64,000 bases of DNA, from NCBI GenBank assembly GCA_037720595.1, contig JBBJLW010000008.1, forward strand, positions 1 to 64,000, written 5' to 3'. Below the pieces are notes generated by a model that was given only the letters and a program-made list of their open reading frames with translations, was not told the DNA's origin and did no database searches. The position numbers were made by a program, and so were the translations under genes. Below, in pieces: positions 1-8,752 of the stretch. How positions within the stretch are numbered: the first letter of the stretch is position 1; the number at the start of each line of letters is the position of its first letter. This stretch comes from Gaiellasilicea sp037720595 (GTDB lineage Bacteria > Actinomycetota > Thermoleophilia > Gaiellales > Gaiellaceae).

Positions 1-2
1 AC

Positions 3-293
3 CAGCTCAACGCCGGCTGGTACGGCCTCTTCGCGATCGAGGCGATGGCGCTCGGCAAGCCGGTCGTCACCTTCCTCCACGACGAGGCCGTCCGCCGCAC
101 GGAGGCGGCGTTCGCCACTCGTGTCCCGATCGTGAACGCGACGAAGGAGACGCTGCGCGAGCAACTTCGCGCCATCGTCGCCTCGGCCGACGAGCGCCGC
201 CGGATCGGTGCCGCCTCCCGCGCCTACGTCGAGCAGGTGCACGACCTCGAGCGGGCGACCGACCGCCTGCTCGCCCTTTACGCTCGGCTCTAG
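3..293 (+). CDS. glycosyltransferase, C-terminal fragment (5' end outside window)
   Basis: The frame is open from the window edge. The visible part begins QLNAGWYGLFAIEAMALGKP, a pattern typical of the nucleotide-sugar-binding C-terminal domain of GT-B glycosyltransferases, where a conserved Glu and a GxPVV segment follow a loop. Only about 96 residues are present, so donor and acceptor cannot be inferred. The stop codon is directly followed by the ATG of a flippase-like gene, which places it at the end of a surface-polysaccharide operon. Confidence 0.7.
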   Translation, partial: QLNAGWYGLFAIEAMALGKPVVTFLHDEAVRRTEAAFATRVPIVNATKETLREQLRAIVASADERRRIGAASRAYVEQVHDLERATDRLLALYARL

Positions 294-1721
294 ATGCCCA
301 TAACGTCCCAGATGCGCAGGCTCGGCAAGCACTCGGCGATCTACGGGCTCGGCGGGATCGTCTCGCGCGTGATCGCCGTCTTCCTGCTGCCGCTCTACAC
401 GCGTTACCTCGAGCCGTCGGACTTCGGCGCCGTCGGCCTGCTCGTCGGCCTCTCGGCGGTACTCGTGACGATCCTGCGGGCCGGGATCTCGAGTGCCTTC
501 TTCCGCTTCTACTTCGACGCGAAGGACACGGCGGAGCGGCTGCTCGTGCTCCGCACCTCGTTCTGGTTCACGATGGCGAGTGCGACAGCCGGGCTCGCCG
601 CCGGGGTGCTGCTCGCCGAGCCTCTCGCCGATCTGCTCCTGCTCGACGACGCCAATCTCGTCCGCGCCGCGTTCGTCGGGATCTGGGCGCAGATGAACTA
701 CGAGCAGCTCACCGCGCTCTTCCGCGTCGAGGAACGCTCGAGCCTCTTCGTCGTGGCAAGCCTCGCGAACATCGCGGTCACGATCGCGACCACGCTCGTG
801 CTCGTCGTCGGCTATGACCAGGGCGCGCTCGGGGTGATCGTCGGCAACTTCATCGGCACGCTCGCCGTGTACCTAGCCCTGCTCGGCTACCGGCGAGCTC
901 AGCTCGGCCTCCAGCTCTCGCGACCGCTGCTCCGCGAGATGAACCGCTTCGGCGTTCCGCTCGTCCCCTCGGCACTCGCGCTGATCGCGCTCAACTTCGG
1001 CGACCGCTTCTTCCTGAACGAGCTGGTCGGCACCGCCGAGGTCGGGCGCTACGAGCTCGGTGTCCGGATCGCCTCGGCGATGGTGCTTCTGATCACCGCC
1101 TTCCGCACTGCCTGGCCTGCGTTCGCCTATTCGATCGAGGACGACGACGAGGCGAAGCGGACGTACGCGTTCGTGCTCACCTATCTCGTCGCGGCCGCCT
1201 CCTGGCTGGCGCTCGCGCTCGGCCTCCTCTCGCCCTGGCTCGTCCGGCTGCTGGCGACGCCCGAGTACTACGAGGGTGGCCGCGTCGTGGCGTTGCTCGC
1301 CTTCGGCAGCGTCGCCTACGCCGGCTACATCGTGATGGCGATCGGCGTCGGACGCGCGAAGCGGACGAAGTTCAACTGGGTGATCACGGGCGCGGCGGCC
1401 GCGCTCAGCGTCGTGCTCAACCTGCTGCTCGTCCCGCGTTACGAGCTGATCGGATCCGGGATCGCCGCGGCGAGCGCCTACACGGCGATGTTCCTCGGCA
1501 TGTGCTGGTATGCGCAGCGCGTCTTCCCGACCCCGTACCAATGGCGGCGCGTCGCGACCGCGGCCGGCGGCGCGGTCGCGCTGACCGTGCTCGGCAAGCT
1601 CCTGGACGTGCCGCTGGCGGCCGCGCTCGCACTCGTCGCCGCGTATCCGCTCGTCCTGCTCGTCCTCGGCTTTACTCTGCCGGCCGAGCGAGCTCGGCTG
1701 CGGTCTACACTCGGCGTATGA
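294..1721 (+). CDS. polysaccharide flippase, Wzx/MATE-like
   Basis: 475 residues with about 12-14 hydrophobic segments spread over the whole length and a short basic cytoplasmic N-terminus (TSQMRRLGKHSAIYGLG), the usual look of oligosaccharide flippases of the MVF/Wzx superfamily. Such proteins move lipid-linked oligosaccharides across the membrane. The ATG abuts the TAG of the glycosyltransferase upstream with no spacing, so the two are probably co-translated. Substrate is unknown. A Wzm/Wzt exporter is also encoded in the window, so two export routes are possible. Confidence 0.85.
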   Translation: MPITSQMRRLGKHSAIYGLGGIVSRVIAVFLLPLYTRYLEPSDFGAVGLLVGLSAVLVTILRAGISSAFFRFYFDAKDTAERLLVLRTSFWFTMASATAGLAAGVLLAEPLADLLLLDDANLVRAAFVGIWAQMNYEQLTALFRVEERSSLFVVASLANIAVTIATTLVLVVGYDQGALGVIVGNFIGTLAVYLALLGYRRAQLGLQLSRPLLREMNRFGVPLVPSALALIALNFGDRFFLNELVGTAEVGRYELGVRIASAMVLLITAFRTAWPAFAYSIEDDDEAKRTYAFVLTYLVAAASWLALALGLLSPWLVRLLATPEYYEGGRVVALLAFGSVAYAGYIVMAIGVGRAKRTKFNWVITGAAAALSVVLNLLLVPRYELIGSGIAAASAYTAMFLGMCWYAQRVFPTPYQWRRVATAAGGAVALTVLGKLLDVPLAAALALVAAYPLVLLVLGFTLPAERARLRSTLGV

Positions 1722-1882
1722 AGGTCGTGCTGCACGGGCGCCTCGCGCAAGTGGCCGGAAAGTACGGCGAGCACGCGCCGATGGCCGCAGTCTGCTGCAA
1801 CGCTTGTCGTACCTGCGCCACGACGAACATCGCCGCCCTTGGTCTGGCGGCGTCGGTGGCGCCGTCGCCGGTCTCGCTCGCC

Positions 1883-3082
1883 TTACCCGGCGATCAGGCC
1901 CGTCGCGTACATGATCGCGATCCCGGCGAGAAAGCCGCCGATCGCCCAGCCGGAGCGGATCCCGGCGGGATCGCGCCGCAAGACGTAGCGACCGACCTCG
2001 ACGACGACCTCGAACGCGGCCCCGGCCGCCGCTCCGAAGAAGAGCACCGCCAGCACGTCGTTCGCGACGAAGCCGCCGATCCAGGCGCCCAGGATCGCGG
2101 GCGCTCCCGCGATAAGGGTCAGGAGCACGAGCCGCCGCCAGGAGAGCGTCGTGCCCTCGTCGGCGGCAGGAGCCGCGATCCCGAGCCCTTCCGTGATGTT
2201 GTGAACCATGAAGCCGACGATCAAGAACGAGCCCAGAGTGAGTTGCCCAAACGCGAAGGAGGTGCCGATCGCAAGTCCCTCGCCCAGGTTGTGCACGCCG
2301 ATCCCTATCGCGACGAGCAGTGCGAGAGCGGCGCCGCTGACGACTCCGCCACTTCCCGAGGCCGAGAAGCGAGAGGAGAGGAAGGTCATCGTCAGATAGC
2401 TGAGGGCGACGCCCAGCAGCACGAGCCCCGGACCTCCGAACGCGCCCGGCACCGCCGCCTGGAGCGCAAACGCCTCGAAGAGCGCCTCGACGCCGAGGAA
2501 CGAGAGGAGGCCTGCCGTCAGGGCCATGAACGCCGTCAGCCATTCCTGCCGCGCTCGTCGCAGCGAGGGCAGCCAGAGCAGCCCGAGTCCGACCGGCAGC
2601 ACGCCCACCAGGAAGCCGATTATCGCGTAGCCGAGCACGGCGGAGGCGGTCAGGCCCGGTGTCTCGACTGCGGCCGCCACCTCCGTGATCGTCTCGATCC
2701 CGGTCGAGCTGGTCACGCCGACGGCGATCGGATCGTCCTCGACCCACTCGTACGGGATCACGATCGTGCTCGACCGGAGGCGGCCGAGCGTCGCCGACCC
2801 GTCGACCTCAAACGGGACGATCGCGTCGTCGACGGTCACCGAGGCGATCGAGAGGTCGTCCGTCTGGGGATTGGTCACCCGCACGCGGATCTCGCCCGGC
2901 TCGAACTCGACGCGGCGGACGTCGAACGCGTCTGCCTGTGGCGGGTTCTTTCCGATCAGGTCGACGAGCGACGAGCCGGCGGTGACGAACGCGCCAACCG
3001 CGACCGCGAGCAACACGATCGGGAGCAGCGCCCAGAGTCGCCAGCTCAGATCGCCTCGGCCTCTCGCCGACCGCGCCTCCAT
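1883..3082 (-). CDS. ZIP-family metal transporter with extracytoplasmic N-terminal domain
   Basis: 399 residues. A membrane anchor near residues 14-36 is followed by a beta-rich soluble domain to about 150, then about eight hydrophobic helices. Two signature helices carry HNLGEGLAIG (about 264) and HNITEGLGIA (about 294), the metal-site motifs of ZIP transporters. ZIP proteins import divalent metals (Zn, Mn, Fe). The ATG overlaps the stop of the upstream multicopper oxidase by one base (TGATG), so the two form an operon. The N-terminal soluble domain is not usual for bacterial ZIPs; I cannot name it. Confidence 0.85.
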   Translation of the reverse strand: MEARSARGRGDLSWRLWALLPIVLLAVAVGAFVTAGSSLVDLIGKNPPQADAFDVRRVEFEPGEIRVRVTNPQTDDLSIASVTVDDAIVPFEVDGSATLGRLRSSTIVIPYEWVEDDPIAVGVTSSTGIETITEVAAAVETPGLTASAVLGYAIIGFLVGVLPVGLGLLWLPSLRRARQEWLTAFMALTAGLLSFLGVEALFEAFALQAAVPGAFGGPGLVLLGVALSYLTMTFLSSRFSASGSGGVVSGAALALLVAIGIGVHNLGEGLAIGTSFAFGQLTLGSFLIVGFMVHNITEGLGIAAPAADEGTTLSWRRLVLLTLIAGAPAILGAWIGGFVANDVLAVLFFGAAAGAAFEVVVEVGRYVLRRDPAGIRSGWAIGGFLAGIAIMYATGLIAG

Positions 3083-4080
3083 CAGTCGACCACGTTGAAG
3101 AAGCCCATCCAGCCGAGCTCGGTGAACTCGGAGACGTGGGCGTGGAACATGAACATGCCCAGGTTGTGGAAGTCGATCTCGATCACGCCGCGTTGTCCCT
3201 GCACCTGGCTGACCGTGTCCGTGTACTCGAAGAAATCGGTCGAGCCGGTCGGGTAGTAGCGGAAGAACTCGCCGTGGAGATGGAACGTGTTCAGCAGGTC
3301 GAATTCGGTCAGGTTCGCAAGATAGATCCGCACGGTCTGCGAGCGCTTGACGAGGATCGGGTACTTCGCGTAGTAGAACGTGCGTCCGTTGACGGTGTAG
3401 AAGTTGTTCCCGCCGTCGGCGTCGGTGTCGTAGCCGTTCATCACCATCACGAGTTCCTGCGCGGGCGGGCGCGGCTCCTTCGGATCGATGATGAAGGCGC
3501 CGTAGAGGCCCTTGTGGATGTGCTTCTTCAGTGGCGTCGAGTGGCAGTGGTAGAGCTGCATCCCCGCAGGCCTAGCCGGAAACTCGTAGGTGAACTCACC
3601 GCCCGGCGGGACGATCTCGAAGACGCCGTCCATGTTCGCCGGGTGGATCCCGTGGAAGTGGATCGTGTGCGGATGGGAGCCCTGGTTGACGAAGCGCACC
3701 CGCAGGATGTCGTCCTCCGTCGCGCGGATCACCGGCCCGGGGATCGTGCCGTTGTACGTCCACGCGGGGAAGAAGACCCCCGGCGCGATCTCGTAGTCCT
3801 TGTCGATCGCGCGCAGCGTGTACTCGCGAATCCGGCCCGGCTCGTGCGGCAGTGGCCGCGGCGGGTAAAGCAGCTCGTCGAGGTCGTGTGCGCCGCCGAC
3901 GGCCGGCGCGCCCTCGCCGATCATCGCGGCGTGGCCGAGCGAGCGGTGGTTGTGGACGTGGCCTTGGAGCTGGCGCTCGGCCGCAGTTGCGTCGCCTTCG
4001 AGCGCGAGCTTCCCGAGAATGGGCGCGGCGACGAGGGGAGCGGCGCCGGCAAGCAGCTTGCCGCGGGTGAATTTCGGCAT
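3082..4080 (-). CDS. two-domain multicopper oxidase (laccase/nitrite-reductase-like)
   Basis: 332 residues; the N-terminus has a hydrophobic stretch preceded by KFTRGK, suggesting export. Two cupredoxin domains are visible. Domain 1 has HTIHFHGIHP (about 138) and YHCHSTPLKKHIHKGLYG (about 177), which holds a type-1-like Cys-His set. Domain 2 has NTFHLHGEFF (about 265) and MFHAHVSEFTELGWMG (about 311), with His-x-His trinuclear ligands. The length fits two-domain oxidases that assemble as trimers. Co-transcription with a ZIP transporter suggests extracellular metal oxidation or metal homeostasis; the substrate is an inference. Confidence 0.85.
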   Translation of the reverse strand: MPKFTRGKLLAGAAPLVAAPILGKLALEGDATAAERQLQGHVHNHRSLGHAAMIGEGAPAVGGAHDLDELLYPPRPLPHEPGRIREYTLRAIDKDYEIAPGVFFPAWTYNGTIPGPVIRATEDDILRVRFVNQGSHPHTIHFHGIHPANMDGVFEIVPPGGEFTYEFPARPAGMQLYHCHSTPLKKHIHKGLYGAFIIDPKEPRPPAQELVMVMNGYDTDADGGNNFYTVNGRTFYYAKYPILVKRSQTVRIYLANLTEFDLLNTFHLHGEFFRYYPTGSTDFFEYTDTVSQVQGQRGVIEIDFHNLGMFMFHAHVSEFTELGWMGFFNVVD

Positions 4081-4099
4081 GACCCGAGTCTAGCCGAAT

Positions 4100-4115
4100 T
4101 TTAGGCATGACTAAA
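4100..4115. promoter_or_regulatory. DtxR/MntR-like operator between oxidase and HTH gene
   Basis: TTTAGGCATGACTAAA is a 16-base palindrome with one mismatched base pair. It resembles the TTAGG...CTAA class of sites bound by metal-dependent DtxR/IdeR/MntR repressors. It lies 20 bases upstream of the oxidase-ZIP operon start and 38 bases upstream of the divergent HTH gene, so it could control both. Binding is inferred from sequence only. Confidence 0.5.
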
Positions 4116-4152
4116 CCTGTCGGAATCGCGCCGGCGAAATAGTGTTCGTCAC

Positions 4153-4761
4153 GTGAGCGCGCCCGAGCCGACCCCCTCTCTGAAGCCCGCGCGCTCCCTT
4201 GGCGCACGCCAGGTTCGCGCGATCGCGCACCCGCTGCGAATGCGGATGCTCGATTCGCTGCGCGACGGCCCGGCCACCGCGTCGATGCTCGCGCGCGAGC
4301 TGGGCGAGTCGAGCGGCGCCACGAGCTACCACCTGCGGGCGCTCGAGGCGGCCGAGCTCGTGATCGAGGATCTCAGCCGCCGCAAGGGGCGTGAGCGCTG
4401 GTGGCAGCGAAATCCCGCTCGCTCCGGCCTGATCTCGAGCGTCCCCGCGGACGATGCCGAGTACGGCGCCGCCCTCGCACAGCTCGAGAGCGTGATTCTC
4501 TCGCGCGACGAGGAGGCCCTGAACCGGTATCTCGCTGCGCGGGAGCTCTACAGCGAGGACTGGCAGGAATCCGCGTTCATCGGCGGCTGGCTCGCCTACG
4601 CGACGCGCGAGGAGGTCGAGGAGCTGTCCACACACGTCGTCGAGTGGCTGAGCGCCCGCCGCCGCCCGGGCGAAAAGCGCCCGAAAGACGCGGTGCTGAC
4701 CTACATCACGTATCGAGCGATGCCGCAGCAGCCCCCGGAGGATCAGGGCAGCGGCACGTAG
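4153..4761 (+). CDS. ArsR-like winged-helix transcriptional regulator
   Basis: 202 residues with a GTG start. Residues about 17-75 (ARQVRAIAHPLRMRMLDSL, then ELGESSGATSYHLRALEAA) form the classical winged-helix fold of ArsR-like regulators. The C-terminal 120 residues contain no Cys-rich metal site and resemble the helical effector half of the family members with HTH_20-type domains. It is divergent from the oxidase-ZIP operon and shares its 72-bp regulatory gap, so control of that operon is plausible. It overlaps the convergent downstream gene by 19 bases. Confidence 0.8.
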   Translation: MSAPEPTPSLKPARSLGARQVRAIAHPLRMRMLDSLRDGPATASMLARELGESSGATSYHLRALEAAELVIEDLSRRKGRERWWQRNPARSGLISSVPADDAEYGAALAQLESVILSRDEEALNRYLAARELYSEDWQESAFIGGWLAYATREEVEELSTHVVEWLSARRRPGEKRPKDAVLTYITYRAMPQQPPEDQGSGT

Positions 4762-6884
4762 CCGAACTCGGGCTTCGCGCCGAGCTCGCGTATGTCGCTG
4801 CTCGCCGGATCGAGCTCGTGCGGCGAGAAGGTCGGCTCGATCGTCACCTCCACGCGGAACGGCACCGTCACCGGGATCAGGAGCTCGGGCGGGCCGAGCA
4901 CCTTGCACTGGTCGAGGACAGCTCGAACCTCATGCAGGACGCGGCCGATCGACGGTTGCTTCTTCGGCCCGACGACGACGGTTCCGACCTTGACCGTCAC
5001 GTTGCCGGGCTTGTTCGGCCCGCAGGAGGCGACGCGCGAGAGGATGATCTTCGCGTAGCCACGCGGGTTCGCGGAAGTCGCGAACTGGTTGAAGGCGGCC
5101 GTCGAGCCCATCCAGCCGTCGCCCGTGACCCCGGCGCGGGCCGAGGTCAGGCGCAGCGGACCGTCGAGCCGGTAGAGCTGAAACGATCCGTGCGGCTCGC
5201 CCACTCTCGTGCCGACGAGATTGGCATCGTTCTCCGCGACCACCCAGCGGAAACCGGGATCGGGCGAGAGAGTCCCGTCCGCGTTGCCGAGGTTCGGCGT
5301 CAGCGTCGGGCCGGGGCCCGGCGCCGAGCCGTCGAGGCTCCAGACCTGTTTCAGGGAGCGATTCCAGAACTCGAGCAGGTGGATCCCGTTGGCGTCGTCG
5401 ACCGCGTCGCCGAGGAAGAGCGCGGGTTCGCCGCCGGTCGCCTTGTCGAGCCAGTCGACGGGCTGCGGAGCATTCTCGTACAGCCGCTTCGCGAAGTCGC
5501 TGTGACCGTTGGCTGCGTAGATCTGGGCGGTCAGGTTCCAGGAGACGACGAGCGCGCCGACGAGACCCGCGAGCACCGCAGCGCGCCGGCCGCGGACGAA
5601 GCTACGGGCCACGAGCAGGGCCACCGAGAGCAGCAGGACGACGACGAGAGCCTGCTCGATCCGGTCTCCGTCCCAGCGCCAGGCCCGGTTCGGCAGGGCC
5701 GCTATGGCCAGTCCGGGTGCGTCGTAGTACGGATACTTGTCGAGCTCGTACGGCGTCGTCCGGAGCACGTAGAGGGCGACGAGGGCGGCGAAGGTCACCG
5801 CGACGAACCGTCGCGCCGGCCGCTCGAGCACCAGTGCCGTTCCGACGAAGAGAAGCGGCGCGACGTAGATCAGGTTCCGCTCTACGGTCACCGTCCCGAA
5901 CTGCGTCGAGATATAGGCCGCCTTGATCGCCGTGTAGAGGCCGAAGGTGAAGAAGGCAGCGAGCGAGGTGAGCACGAACGCGCGCACCTTTCCATCGGCG
6001 TCTCGGCCCGGAGAAACAACGGCCGCCAGCCCGCCGACGAACGGCAGCACGCCGACCCCGATCACAAGCGCCCCCAACGCCCGGAGGCCGTAGTCGAACA
6101 TCCGCTGCTTGAAGAAGCCGGTGGCCGTGAACCACTCGTCCGAGCGGTGGCCGAGGAATGCGCTCAGCGCGACGGCTGCGCCGATTCCGAGCACGGCGAG
6201 TCCGAGGTAGTCGCTGGCTGTCCAGGTCTCGCGCCGGCGGCGGACGGCCGGATGCTGCCAGCCGAACCCGGCGAGAGCGAGCGCGAAGACGGGGATCAGG
6301 ATCGAGAGCTGCGCCCGTGCCAGGAACGCGGCAGCGCACACGAAGCCCGCGATCGCGATCGTCCAGGCCGTCGGCCGCCCCAGAGCGCGGGCGATCAGCC
6401 ACAGAGCCGTTGTCGCGACCGGATACGCGAGCGGCTCCTCGACGAGGAACGGTGCGTACGAGAGAGCCGGGATCGCCGCCGACGCGACCGCCGCGCCGAG
6501 CGCCCACGGCTTCGAGACGATCGTCCGGGCGAGCGCGTAGGCCGGGAAGATCGTGGCCGTCATCACGAGCACCCCGATGAACTTGGCAGCCTCGTAGGCG
6601 CTCGCCGTATCGTCGATCCACCAGGCGGGCGCGACGACGAACGAATGGAGCGTCTGGAAGCCGTACGGCATCCCGCGACGCGCGGACTCGCCCGTCTCCG
6701 CGATCGCGCGGGAGATCTGCGCGAACTGGAGCTCGTCGGTGAAGATCGTCGGCGAGTCCCGACGGGTGGCCTGCCAGGCGTAGAGGCAGCAGAGCAGGAC
6801 GTAGGCCAGGACAAGCGGCAGCGCGTCGAGGGCGCGGTCGAGCGGCCGCCGGCGGGCGGCCGCGGTGGGCCTGGAGCGTGTCAC
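4743..6884 (-). CDS. multi-spanning membrane protein, GT39/ArnT-like glycosyltransferase candidate
   Basis: 713 residues from a GTG overlapping the upstream stop (GTGA). The N-terminal two thirds has about 12 hydrophobic segments. The first loop contains FTDELQFAQISRA, reminiscent of the acidic first-loop motif of polyprenyl-phosphate-dependent GT-C enzymes. The last 200 residues are soluble and beta-rich. GT-C enzymes transfer sugars from lipid carriers on the outer face of the membrane. Translationally coupled to a WecA-type transferase, consistent with a role in glycan assembly. Assignment to GT39 is tentative. Confidence 0.65.
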   Translation of the reverse strand: MTRSRPTAAARRRPLDRALDALPLVLAYVLLCCLYAWQATRRDSPTIFTDELQFAQISRAIAETGESARRGMPYGFQTLHSFVVAPAWWIDDTASAYEAAKFIGVLVMTATIFPAYALARTIVSKPWALGAAVASAAIPALSYAPFLVEEPLAYPVATTALWLIARALGRPTAWTIAIAGFVCAAAFLARAQLSILIPVFALALAGFGWQHPAVRRRRETWTASDYLGLAVLGIGAAVALSAFLGHRSDEWFTATGFFKQRMFDYGLRALGALVIGVGVLPFVGGLAAVVSPGRDADGKVRAFVLTSLAAFFTFGLYTAIKAAYISTQFGTVTVERNLIYVAPLLFVGTALVLERPARRFVAVTFAALVALYVLRTTPYELDKYPYYDAPGLAIAALPNRAWRWDGDRIEQALVVVLLLSVALLVARSFVRGRRAAVLAGLVGALVVSWNLTAQIYAANGHSDFAKRLYENAPQPVDWLDKATGGEPALFLGDAVDDANGIHLLEFWNRSLKQVWSLDGSAPGPGPTLTPNLGNADGTLSPDPGFRWVVAENDANLVGTRVGEPHGSFQLYRLDGPLRLTSARAGVTGDGWMGSTAAFNQFATSANPRGYAKIILSRVASCGPNKPGNVTVKVGTVVVGPKKQPSIGRVLHEVRAVLDQCKVLGPPELLIPVTVPFRVEVTIEPTFSPHELDPASSDIRELGAKPEFGYVPLP

Positions 6885-8683
6885 TCGGCGATCGCCTCGA
6901 CCAGGCTGTGAGGCGCGGCCGTCGTGTCGCGGCGGACGAAGCGACACGGGACACCGGCACCGGTGCAGGCGTCGAGCACGGGCTGGAGGCGCTCGACGGG
7001 CGCGTCCGGGATCGAGACGAGCACCTCGTCGAGGCCCGGCGCATACCGCGCGGCGTCGTCCAGGCTGCCGATCACGATCACGCCCTGAATCCGGCGCCGG
7101 CGTAGCTGCGGGTTGTCGTCGAGAAACCCGATCACGCGCTGGCCGGCCGTCTCCTGGACTTCGCGGGCAAGACTCCGACCAGAGCGACCGGCTCCGACGA
7201 TCAGGACGCGGCGGCTGCCGCGATCGCGGAGCTGCGGCAGCGAGCGGAGCGCCAGCCGCGACATCGCGACGAGGACGAAGCAGAGCAGCGCGTCGACGAC
7301 GAAGACTTCGATCGGGAACTCCTTCAACGGTCTCGTTGCCGCGAGGAGGCCGAGCGCGACCGGCGCGGAGACGAAGGTTGCGGCGGCAATCGAGGCGAGG
7401 TCGCGCGCGCCGGCGTAGCGCCAGATCCGGCGGTAGATGACGAATGCCACGAAGGCGACGTAGCGCGTGCCGAGCAGGATCGGCAGGGCCGCGACGAACA
7501 CCTGGCGCTGGTAACCGGTGCCGAGCCCGTCGACGAGGAGCAGATAGGCGCCGCCGAACGAGGCCAGGATCGCGGCGAAGTCGATGACGACCTCGACGAG
7601 CCGGCGGGTCTGGAGGAGCGCCGGCGACGCGGTCAGATCCTGCTCGCCTCGGCGGCTGCGCTCTTCGAGGTCGGCGAGGACGCTCGCGAACTGGACGAGC
7701 AGGACGAAGGTGAGGAGGACGCCGACGATCGTCACCCGCGGCTCGTCCAGGATGTTGTACGCGACCCCCGTCGCCCCGATCGCGGTCGCGACGGCCGCAA
7801 GTAGCGCCACGGCCTTCGTCTCCGACATCCCGTAGTAGACGAGCCGGTGGGAGGTGTGATCGCGGCCGCCACGCGTGACCGGGCGGCGCTCGAGCAGCCG
7901 GACGACCGTCACGAGCGTCGTGTCCAGGATCGGCACCGCGAGGACGAGCAGCGGCAGCAGGATCGTCGTCACCGTCGTTCCCGCCACCTTCCAGCTCGAC
8001 GAGAGCGCGAGCGCCGCAAGCGCGAAGCCGAGTACCTGGCTCCCCGAGTCGCCCATGAAGACGGCTGCGGGCCGGCCTCGGCGGAGGTTGAACGGGAGAA
8101 AACCGGCGCAGGCGAGCCCGAGGGAAAGCGCGAGCACGAGCGCGACCCGATTCGGGTGCTCGGTGACGGCGTCGAGCGCGTAGTAGGCGCACGCGATCGC
8201 GGCGAGCGTCGCGGCGAGCCCGTCCATGTTGTCGAGCAGGTTGAACGCGTTCGTGATCCCGACGAGCCAGACGAGCGCGATCGCGATCGCGATCGCATCG
8301 TTGTCGACGATCTCGACCGAGAGTCCGCTCGCCAGCACGATCGCCGCCGCACCGAACTGGGCGCCGAGCTTCGCGATCGGGCTGAGGGAGAAGAGGTCGT
8401 CGGCGAGGCCGGCGGCGAAGAGCAGAGCGGCGCCGCCGAGCACGCCGAGCAGCTCGGAGCTCGCGTCCACCGCTCCGACTGCGATCGCGAGCAGGATTCC
8501 CGCCGCGAAACCGAGGAAGATCCCGACGCCGCCGAAGCTCGGCGTTGCCCGCTCGTGCCAGCGCTCGCCCGAGGGAACCGCCATAAGCCGCCCGCCGAGA
8601 GGCCCGCCGAGGGGAGAGCGAAGGAGCGTCCAGAGGACGAGGGCTGCGACGGGTAAAGCCGCGATCGCGACGGCGGCGCTCAC
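6881..8683 (-). CDS. fused UDP-sugar-1-phosphate transferase (WecA/MraY type) and CapD-like N-terminal module
   Basis: 600 residues, GTG start. Residues about 1-330 are a polytopic phosphoglycosyl transferase with LADDLFSL, NAFNLLDNMDGLA, GDSGSQVLGF and GGRDHTSHRL, which match the Asp-rich, DGLA and His motifs of WecA/MraY enzymes. These load a sugar-1-phosphate on undecaprenyl phosphate. Residues about 355-600 have four more hydrophobic helices and then a Rossmann segment (RRVLIVGAGRSGRSLAREVQ), as at the N-terminus of FlaA1/CapD dehydratases, but the catalytic epimerase half is absent. The fusion is unusual. Confidence 0.8.
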   Translation of the reverse strand: MSAAVAIAALPVAALVLWTLLRSPLGGPLGGRLMAVPSGERWHERATPSFGGVGIFLGFAAGILLAIAVGAVDASSELLGVLGGAALLFAAGLADDLFSLSPIAKLGAQFGAAAIVLASGLSVEIVDNDAIAIAIALVWLVGITNAFNLLDNMDGLAATLAAIACAYYALDAVTEHPNRVALVLALSLGLACAGFLPFNLRRGRPAAVFMGDSGSQVLGFALAALALSSSWKVAGTTVTTILLPLLVLAVPILDTTLVTVVRLLERRPVTRGGRDHTSHRLVYYGMSETKAVALLAAVATAIGATGVAYNILDEPRVTIVGVLLTFVLLVQFASVLADLEERSRRGEQDLTASPALLQTRRLVEVVIDFAAILASFGGAYLLLVDGLGTGYQRQVFVAALPILLGTRYVAFVAFVIYRRIWRYAGARDLASIAAATFVSAPVALGLLAATRPLKEFPIEVFVVDALLCFVLVAMSRLALRSLPQLRDRGSRRVLIVGAGRSGRSLAREVQETAGQRVIGFLDDNPQLRRRRIQGVIVIGSLDDAARYAPGLDEVLVSIPDAPVERLQPVLDACTGAGVPCRFVRRDTTAAPHSLVEAIAE

Positions 8684-8752
8684 GGGCGGAAAGGGTACGC
8701 CCGTGCTGTTAAGGCGGTATGTGCAGGCACGCGACCTAGACTAAATCCCACG

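Noticed and set aside
873..2747. Long open frame (624 codons) antisense to flippase and ZIP genes
   Set aside because: Arg-rich shadow frame caused by high GC third positions; both opposing genes have clear motifs.
4401..6911. 836-codon frame opposite the GT39-like gene
   Set aside because: Composition rich in Arg, Glu and Asp with no domain; it is the mirror of a membrane protein gene.
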